Below, piece after piece: positions 57,789 through 64,000 of a stretch of 64,000 nucleotides of DNA. How positions within the stretch are numbered: the first letter of the stretch is position 1; each line of letters begins with the position of its first letter. Both the position numbers and the translations under genes were made by a program. The notes under the pieces are model-generated. The model saw only the letters and a list, made by a program, of their open reading frames with translations, made no database searches and was not told where the DNA came from. The stretch is taken from the NCBI GenBank assembly GCA_949825045.1, contig OX463820.1, positions 5,468,501-5,532,500 on the forward strand. Direction: 5' to 3'. Source of the DNA: Argyresthia goedartella. Taxonomy: Eukaryota; Arthropoda; Insecta; Lepidoptera; Argyresthiidae.

Positions 57789-57807
57789 ATGTCGAAATCT
57801 AAGAAGG
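57789..57807 (+). CDS. Membrane-protein gene, exon 1
   Basis: ATG TCG AAA TCT AAG AAG G then donor gtgagt. It encodes MSKSKK plus one base of a Gly codon (phase 1), exactly what exon 2 requires. A TATA box 79 bp upstream supports this start. Confidence 0.75.
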
Positions 57808-58269
57808 GTGAGTGTTATATTTTTGCCCCTTCTTATCAGCCCCCTTACGCAATAACTCCTTTTCACAGCAAGATAGACGCAGTTTGTGTAAATTTGAAGT
57901 TCTATGTGGAAAAACTGACATTTTTCCTTTATCTGAGGGCGGTTTGAGATACTGAATAAGAGGGCTGTTCCTCAGTTGGAAATTGTTTCGTGATCAATAA
58001 TAACAGATCGCAAGTTTCCCGTTCCAAAAACAGGTTTCTCTGTTACGCTTTAGACTTTGGAGCAAGCAAGCACTTTTCTAAACAAATTAATACGACTTTT
58101 CATTTGATCGTCTAATGAGTTTGAACTAAATTATGTTTTACCGCTTATTCTTAAATCGGGAACGAAACGCAGTGTGTATCGCAACGTTAGCAAAATTACT
58201 TCCTGTGAAGCTGCGTGAATCGCTCCCTCCACTGAGGCGTCAATAACTCACTGTCGCCGTATTTGGGTC

Positions 58270-58775
58270 TTTGTGGCACAAAATACTATTGATGCGATAT
58301 CCTTCTTGACATAAAAATTCCCTAGGATTAGTAATCCCTTACCTTACTCGCCTCTGGAAAGGGGAGAAGGCTCAGGAATTGGGGCAGGTTGCACGACAGA
58401 CTCCAGAACGTAAGTATGCAATGATGTAAATTATAAAGAATTAAGCTGATAACTTTCGAACCACTGACTCGAATTTGATAAAAGATAGCTAAGAAGCCCC
58501 GTCGTCGCAGGGAAGTCTACTACCATGTAAATGTAAACCGCATTAAAATCCGTTTACCCGTTTTAGCTCTAGAATGCCTGAGACAGACAGGCAGACAGAC
58601 ATATGCTTCAAACTTACACTTACCTAACACCCCTCTTTATTCGTCGTTGTTTAAAAACACGGCACCTTAGAGCGCCCTAATAACGTTAGAAATCCTGGCG
58701 CACAGTTACTGTGACTGTGTTTACCAGAACATAGGCTTGTTGAATTCATTGCAATTTGCAATACCATCAAGATCC
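58270..58775. other. Intron 1 of the membrane-protein gene; no exon seen
   Basis: Contains a degenerate repeat (gataactttcgaacc..., (gaca)n near 58,590) also hinted at, inverted, near 46,510-46,660. Confidence 0.4.
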
Positions 58776-58776
58776 T

Positions 58777-58843
58777 TAAGGCGCCGGTTGGGAACCCTAA
58801 AGGCGCCGGTTGGGAACCCTAAAGGCGCCGGTTGGGAACCCTA
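58777..58843. repeat. 22-bp tandem repeat, 3 copies (aggcgccggttgggaaccct)
   Basis: Three exact units inside intron 1, each containing the palindrome ggcgcc. Confidence 0.92.
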
Positions 58844-59077
58844 AAATGACATTTTCTCCAAATATGAACAAAGGCGCAGAGGATGGCCGATAACAAATAA
58901 TGGAAGGCCTACCTGATCCTCACCTGATTGTGTAGCTTCATCTAGAGACCATGTGTAGAATTGACCTGGACAGGTCTTTGCCTTTATAGCAGTGGCTCAA
59001 GACGTCTTAGTAAAATCTGGTTCCCTCCCAAGCCAAAGTGGGGGTATATGTAATGTTAACGCCTATTTCTTTCCCAG

Positions 59078-59301
59078 GAGCGCCGCCATCTCCACCCCAG
59101 GACAATGCAAGCGCCAGCGACGGGGATCATGCGGGCGCCCGCGCGGGCGCACACCCAGTTGTAGAAAAAGACCCTGGGTGCTGCGGCGCAACACCAGGGT
59201 GCTGCCGGTCATCTGAACCGGGGTGGTGTTCTAGGATATGCTGCTCGCCTTGCTTCTTGGGGGCGAAGATTGTGTATGTCATCGCGGGAGTTTTTGCTCT
59301 A
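59078..59301 (+). CDS. Membrane-protein gene, exon 2 (Cys-rich region and start of TM1)
   Basis: Acceptor ctttcccag and donor CTA|gtaagt. The exon is 224 nt: it completes the Gly codon from exon 1, then gives 74 codons ending AKIVYVIAGVFAL. It is much more GC-rich than its surroundings and contains CCGATPGCC and WCSRICCSPC. The phase agreement with both neighbours supports it strongly. Confidence 0.85.
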
Positions 59302-59894
59302 GTAAGTGTCCAAAATTATTGTACTTTTTTACGACCTTCAAGCTGTATTCCTCACCACTGAAACCTTCATGAAAATGAAATTTTAAAATGCTAAAAAATA
59401 GTCCTGAAATAGTCCTAAATAGTCCACCAAGAATGAAAATTTGTCCACTTATAGTTTCGAAGTTATAGCTATAGGTTGCTGAGGATTACAGCTTGATGTC
59501 AAGCTGTAATCCTCACCAACCTACTATTACTGGACTAATTTTTGAGATATGAGGAATCTCTCAAAAATTTGTCCAGAAATAGTCCACACGACATGCCAAA
59601 TTTCAGAAATAGTCCTTCAACGATTCCAGAGTTATTAAGACATCTTGGTGAGGATTACAGCTTGAACATTTGATAACATCAAATATCTCCGGACTGCCTA
59701 CGACTTTCAGTTTGATATTTGTGCCAAAAAATAGTCCAGAAATAGTCTACCGAAAAAATAATAATTTCTACCTGGTTTACTATGAAGAATACCATTAAAA
59801 ATGCAATGTTTAATTTCACATACATTTCAATAAATGTACAGTCGTGTACAAAATAATAATGGGGTAAACCCTAATAAAACGGATTATACCAATT

Positions 59895-60112
59895 AATCTC
59901 CATAGTCTAGTGGTTTCATACTCACTTCTCACGCAGGAGATGCGTGTTCGAATCCGGTGCTGTCCATATACCATTGTGATAAGTAATTTAACCAATGTAC
60001 ATTATGCAGACGTTCTTACGGTAATGTCGTTGGGCAACCTTTTATCTCCATAGCTACGGCGATGAGCTAGGGGGGCTAGCTCATCGCCGCAGCTATGGAG
60101 ATAAAAGGTTGT
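59895..60112 (+). repeat. tRNA-derived SINE, family 3, copy 2, with inverted tail
   Basis: A box tagtctagtgg and B box gttcgaatcc, then ccatataccattgtgataag. The tail caaccttttatctccatagc (60,035) is followed by its own inverted copy ending 60,112, forming arms of about 37 bp. Confidence 0.75.
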
Positions 60113-60518
60113 TGCAGCAGGGGGTGCTGTAGGCACCTTACTACTGCAGCGTGAACTCGCAGACGTCGTTTTAAGACTTCTTTGTAATGCTAATTTTTAT
60201 TTCGATTTGATTGGGATACAGGCTGGTTGATGTTTTATAAGTTTATGTGAAATTGAAAGTTCGAATTATTCTAGATTCTTATTGGTAGTTGTCAGTTTAG
60301 GCAGGACTGGAAAAAATCATTTTCATTGAGCTGTTCGAGTCGAAGGCATTTTGATGCACATTTTTTTCGTTTGGTCAGTTTTGTTCACGTTGGGAGTTGT
60401 CGTATGAATCTGTGTTTTGGGCAGCCTTGACGCAAGAAGAATTGACCCTGGTCGTCAAGAATTGACGCCGGCCTTAGCAACTGCTGGCGTTTTCCCGATA
60501 TTTCCCGATATATAAATT

Positions 60519-60643
60519 GTAGATAGCACGGTATTCCTAGGAATCACCTTGGATAATAAGCTTCAGTGGGGCCCACACATAGATAAGCTATCAAAAAAAC
60601 TCAGTTCCGCAGTTTATGCAGTTAAAAAAATCCGACTTTTTAC
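60519..60643 (+). pseudogene. LINE ORF2 fragment inside the foldback cluster
   Basis: One open frame reads VFLGITLDNKLQWGPHIDKL followed by SKKLSSAVYAVKKI, the segment after the RT domain in jockey/CR1-type LINEs. The same region occurs in the relic at about 12,390. Both ends are abrupt. Confidence 0.75.
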
Positions 60644-61139
60644 CTGTAATCCTCACCAAGATGTCTTAATAACTCTGGAATCGTTGAAGGACTATTTCTG
60701 AAATTTGGCATGCCATGTGGACTATTTCTGGACTAATTTTTGAAAACATAACCAAGTCGATACGCCCTTCCGTTTGCTTGAACGAGAGATGAGGATTACA
60801 GCTTGACCACAATGTAAGAAAAAAAGTCCTCTTATAGTTCCGAAGTTATAGTTATAGGTTGGTGAGGATTACAGCTTGAAGGTCATTTTTTTTTGAGTTT
60901 CTGTTCTTATGTAACAAAAAAGGGTATAAGGAAACTTTGCAATACCGTCAGCTGTTTTTCTCTTGAATTTAATAAACATAGTCTACCTGGAAACCCTGTC
61001 TCTTGGGAAAAGAAATAGTGATGTCGCACAAAAACTTCAAGACCCCATATTTATTGCTAGGTTTTTCCCTACTACTAAGATAAATAATAATAATTATGTC
61101 AATTTCTCGTGCATGCTTATTTTCCTCATTCCCTTACAG

Positions 61140-61334
61140 GCCTTCATAATCGCCCTAGTCGTAGTAGCCATAGCCTACGCAGTGGCAGTTGTGGACTGGA
61201 GTCCTGAAGCATCAGGTCAGTCCGTTGGGCTCGTGCTGGTATCGGTTCTGGTAATCGTAGCTGTCTGCATCATCATATGGGGTTTCGTAGCCGTGTTCAA
61301 GAAGGGAAAGGCACAAAGAAGGAACTTGAAAATA
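61140..61334 (+). CDS. Membrane-protein gene, exon 3 (TM1 end, loop, TM2, basic tail)
   Basis: Acceptor cccttacag and donor ATA|gtaagt. The 65 codons start AFIIALVVVAIAYAVAVVDW and continue through SPEASGQS and a second hydrophobic run to FKKGKAQRRNLKI. It joins exon 2 in phase 0 so that TM1 is continuous across the junction. The positive-inside basic tail suggests that both termini are cytoplasmic. Confidence 0.85.
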
Positions 61335-61509
61335 GTAAGTCCTTTTTTGTTTTTACAGATATACACAAAATGTAACGCAGTCCATAAACGTTTACAAGTC
61401 AGAGAAATATATTTTATTCAACTTACGGAAAATCTCTCATTCGCTGAAACCGTTGGCGAGGTAAACGTTTGCTGTTATTTTCCCTCTGCCTGATGACGAC
61501 CATTATGTA

Positions 61510-62821
61510 CACAGTCAGGTCATAAGTTCTGTCACACAATAAAAACTTTTGAATTTAGTACGCTGGCCACAAAAAAGTTTATTGAATTCGAATTTCGAAT
61601 TTTTCATGAAAATAAAAATGTGTACTCTTTAGAATTTTCCTCATTTTTAAATATGGAGTGGACACTTAAAGGAGACCGTGTCGCAGTTATTGCGTTGCAT
61701 CGTTGCAATTTCGTTGCAATTCAGATTTTCGACTTACTGAAAAATTTGAATATAACCACCAAAAGATTCGTTTATCGTAACATAAAACGATACAATGAAG
61801 ACTCTAGTGTAGATGACAGGTCAAGAAGTGGTCGCGCTCGCTCTGTTAGGATTCCAGCAGTGATAAAAGCTGTGAAGGCGCGAATTCAAAGAAATCCCAT
61901 ACGTAAGCGGAAACTGTTGGCCCTTCAGATGGGGTTAAGCAGGACCACGGTGAAAAGGGTGTTAAATGAAGACTTAGGGCTTAGGGGATATCGAAGAAAA
62001 ACAGGACATCGTTTGGACGCTCGTTTAATGGACCTGAGACTGAAGAGATGCCGCGCTTTGTTGAAGCGGTACGCGGGAAAAAAGCATCGGGAAATTCTTT
62101 TTTCGGATGAAAAAATTTTCACCGTGGAAGAGAGCTACAACAAACAAAATGATAAGGTGTACGCACACAGCAGTGAAGAAGCGAGCAACCGTATTCCGCG
62201 TGTCCAACGAGGTCATTTTCCATCCTCGGTCATGGTTTGGTTGGGAGTCTCTTATTGGGGCTTAACTGAGGTACATTTTTGTGAGAAAGGCGTAAAAACG
62301 AATGCAGTTGTGTATCAAAATACAGTCCTCAAGAACCTTGTGGAACCTGTTTCTCATACCATGTTTAATAACAGGCACTGGGTATTCCAACAAGATTCTG
62401 CGCCAGCTCATAGAGCGAAAAGCACACAAGACTGGCTGGCGGCGCGTGAAATCGACTTCATCCGGCACGAAGACTGGCCCTCCTCCAGTCCAGATTTGAG
62501 TCCGTTAGATTACAAGATATGGCAACACTTGGAGGAAAAGGCCTGCTCAAAGCCTCATCCTGATTTGGAGTCACTCAAGGCATCCTTGATTAAGGCAGCC
62601 GCCGATATTGACATGGACCTCGTTCGTGCTGCGATAGACGACTGGCCGCGCAGAATAAAGGCCTGTATTCAAAATCGCGGGGGTCATTTTGAATAAACTT
62701 TATTACCATAAGAATCTATGTTTTATTAAGTTCATTTTGCTATATAAATGTTTACATAAATAATAAACATGTCTAAATTATTTCATATTGCACATGTGAC
62801 AGAACTTATGACCTGACTATG
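61510..62821 (+). mobile_element. DD37D (maT-like) mariner, copy 2, structurally complete
   Basis: 1,312 bp flanked by TA. It has the same terminal repeats as the copy at 52,314 (CACAGTCAGGTCATAAGTTC). It lies past exon 3 of the membrane-protein gene, in sense orientation, probably in its next intron. Confidence 0.96.
61653..62696 (+). CDS. Mariner transposase, intact frame (copy 2)
   Basis: 347 residues from MEWTLKGDRV, a normal length for mariner transposases. An N-terminal helix-turn-helix DNA-binding half (to about residue 120) precedes the catalytic half with D152 (FSDEKIF), D248 (FQQDSAP) and D286 (SPLDYKIW). The 37-residue spacing of the last two defines DD37D, the maT group known from Lepidoptera among others. 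The enzyme cuts at the terminal repeats and inserts at TA. An upstream ATG adding 11 residues exists, but MEWTLK is chosen because copy 1 lacks a matching ATG-led extension of the same wording. No disabling change was seen. Confidence 0.93.
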   Translation: MEWTLKGDRVAVIALHRCNFVAIQIFDLLKNLNITTKRFVYRNIKRYNEDSSVDDRSRSGRARSVRIPAVIKAVKARIQRNPIRKRKLLALQMGLSRTTVKRVLNEDLGLRGYRRKTGHRLDARLMDLRLKRCRALLKRYAGKKHREILFSDEKIFTVEESYNKQNDKVYAHSSEEASNRIPRVQRGHFPSSVMVWLGVSYWGLTEVHFCEKGVKTNAVVYQNTVLKNLVEPVSHTMFNNRHWVFQQDSAPAHRAKSTQDWLAAREIDFIRHEDWPSSSPDLSPLDYKIWQHLEEKACSKPHPDLESLKASLIKAAADIDMDLVRAAIDDWPRRIKACIQNRGGHFE

Positions 62822-62824
62822 TAT

Positions 62825-63560
62825 ATACGAAATGTTAGATAAATACTTGTGAAATGTGTCTGCATTGTTAAAAACCAAACCTATTAATTAAGTTCCTACA
62901 ATTAACCGTGGTCCCTCAAATACCTAGAACCGAACAAAATTCTAGACTTTAGATAAAAATCTTACTAGGCGGTTATGGTCACGCACAGTTTTGTTACTAT
63001 AAACTAACACCTGCCGGTTTTCCAAGTCCAAGGTTATTAACACTTGGGGGTATAGAACCTTCAAGATTTCAGGAATAACAAGTTAATTTATTCTCGCTGT
63101 GGTAGGGAAAGTTCGAGTGTAGTGGCCAGTCTGACAGGCAAGGTTGCTGCGGTATATCACGCGAGATTTTACACTGACAAGCCGCAGTTGAAAGTTAAAA
63201 TAATAAATTTAAAATTATAAATACCGGTCGATATTTTGGCTGCGACACGTCTGTTGGCGTATTTTTAATATGTCTTTCCCTCTATCACTAAAAGAAACGA
63301 ACGTCTAGAGCGCCACTTTTTGTCGCAAATGGGGAAACATAGGTCTAGTTTCACTTTTAACTAGTTATTCGATATACCATTTTGAATGGAGTTTCTATCA
63401 CCGATATATCAATTCGATTACCTGAATTCGATAGATTCGCTAAGCGACAGATTCGCAACTCGCTAGATTCTTGGATTGGACAGATTCTGAATTCGACATA
63501 TCAGCTACACGACAGAAGGAGCACAGTTGGAAACAATTTGTCTTATGTACTTTCATATGC
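62825..63560. other. No exon recognised
   Basis: Expected to be intronic if the membrane-protein gene continues. The repeated 'attcgatagattcg'-like words at 63,410-63,500 produce a chance open frame. Confidence 0.4.
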
Positions 63561-63569
63561 GCCTCTAAG

Positions 63570-63860
63570 CCAGCTCTATACTAAAATTCGGAATGATTTG
63601 GTTTTTGGTTTGGTTTCTTCCAGGAAACATATATAGTACAAAGGCAGGCTTATGTCTAATATCTTATTAGACATAAGCCTGCCTTTGTATATGTATTTTC
63701 TTTCATAATTTATTATTATTGTGCACTTACAAGTGATGCTAAAATTCGAAATGATTTGGTTTTCGGTTTGCTGGAAGAAATCTCTTATTACACATAAGAT
63801 CGCCTTTGTACATGTTTTTTCTATGATAAAATATTATTATTATGTACTTACATGTGATGT
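63570..63860 (+). repeat. Two LINE 3' ends in tandem, the first with a perfect hairpin
   Basis: aaattcg.aatgatttggttt occurs at about 63,582 and 63,750, followed each time by a ctt-ccag or ctggaagaaatct word, a 'cataag..cgcctttgta' word and (tta)n. This matches the 3' end at 53,745-53,862. The first unit carries arms 63,638-63,661 and 63,665-63,688 (24 bp, exact). Confidence 0.65.
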
Positions 63861-63910
63861 GAGTGCTGTGAGTGCAAAAACCATCTATCATTCGACAGAT
63901 GTAATTTTTT

Positions 63911-63960
63911 TACAGCTGTCACTATTTTTGACAGCTGTCACTATTGTTGACAGCTGTCAA
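63911..63960. repeat. Three spaced copies of the palindrome (g)acagctgtc
   Basis: Copies at about 63,911, 63,930 and 63,949 are separated by actattNttg, a 19-20-bp period. Each core is a perfect palindrome containing CAGCTG (an E-box form). Confidence 0.8.
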
Positions 63961-64000
63961 ACTAACAAGTGCCATATTTCGGAAACTACTGACCCTAGAC

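Larger units (their letters stand above)
59333..60884. repeat. Foldback-like repeat cluster in intron 2
   Basis: Outer ends gaccttcaagctgtattcct (59,333) and aggattacagcttgaaggtc (60,884) are inverted. The word gaggattacagctt occurs at about 59,481, 59,650, 60,791 and 60,864, and inverted at about 59,339, 59,501 and 60,650. A stretch of about 95 bp at 59,566-59,660 returns inverted at 60,648-60,745. The core holds a SINE and a LINE fragment. The class is unknown. Confidence 0.75.
57789..61334 (+). other. Gene for an unrecognised Cys-rich two-pass membrane protein (3' incomplete)
   Basis: Three exons agree in phase (1, then 0) and have standard borders. The product has at least 146 residues. 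A basic start (MSKSKK) is followed by a Pro/Ala/Gly-rich segment (7-38), then a Cys-rich juxtamembrane motif with CC at 41-42, 48-49 and 61-62 and single Cys at 57 and 65. Two hydrophobic segments (about 71-99 and 109-134) follow, around a short loop DWSPEASGQS, and then a basic tail KKGKAQRRNLK. The Cys pairs are plausible palmitoylation sites. No family is recognised. Exon 3 ends at a good donor, so at least one more exon is expected, probably past 64,000. Intron 2 holds a repeat cluster and a mariner follows exon 3. Confidence 0.8.

Noticed and set aside
59038..59361. Unspliced 107-residue frame starting at 59,038
   Set aside because: It includes intron on both sides; the exon borders at 59,078 and 59,301 agree in phase with exons 1 and 3.
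63382..63636. 84-residue plus-strand frame as a further exon of the membrane-protein gene
   Set aside because: It is built from repeated attcg/agattcg words and runs into LINE 3' end sequence; no phase-matched acceptor was seen.

Overview
The window looks like nuclear DNA of a moth or butterfly (Lepidoptera). It is AT-rich and intron-rich, has few host exons, and is packed with repeats typical of lepidopteran genomes: a BEL/Pao LTR retrotransposon, DD37D (maT-type) mariners, a Tc1 relic, jockey/CR1-like and RTE LINEs, several tRNA-derived SINE families, MITEs, and the abundant 'gccaagtgcgagt ... gggttccgta' repeat. The order-level call is inference; no species-specific marker was recognised.

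Host genes. (1) A complete five-exon tetraspanin gene lies on the minus strand from 26,509 (start codon) to 7,962 (stop). All junctions are GT-AG and phase 0, and together they give a 246-residue four-pass protein with a CCG-type large loop. Its introns (about 11.1, 4.3, 1.2 and 1.15 kb) hold most of the repeats between 8 and 26 kb. (2) A plus-strand gene starts at 57,789. Three exons (57,789-57,807, 59,078-59,301, 61,140-61,334) join in phase to encode at least 146 residues of an unrecognised Cys-rich protein with two membrane segments; its 3' end is not found here. (3) A weaker candidate is a two-exon gene start on the plus strand at 23,959-24,150, antisense inside tetraspanin intron 1, with a TATA box and an upstream 26-bp minisatellite.

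Mobile DNA by region. 0-7.8 kb: SINEs, MITEs and hairpins, no gene. 8-26.5 kb: tetraspanin with intronic MITEs, a decayed LINE, and a recent tandem duplication just inside intron 1. 26.5-30.7 kb: repeats and a SINE. 30.7-38.0 kb: a BEL/Pao element (minus strand) with two 549-bp LTRs, a 5-bp target duplication, and gag and pol in one frame broken by only two stops. 38-50 kb: MITEs, a SINE, a 53-bp satellite array, a Tc1 relic and a long stretch with no recognisable gene. 50.3-53.9 kb: a SINE with an insertion, then a 5'-truncated LINE that is itself split by a mariner. 54-55.7 kb: LINE RNase H and RTE fragments. 57.7-64 kb: the membrane-protein gene, with a foldback-like repeat cluster in intron 2 and a mariner with an intact transposase frame downstream of exon 3.

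The two main host genes both encode membrane proteins but show no evident functional link. The most notable items are the unrecognised membrane-protein gene, the foldback cluster in its intron, the nearly intact BEL/Pao copy, the mariner pair (one uninterrupted, one stopped), and the recent duplication beside tetraspanin exon 1.
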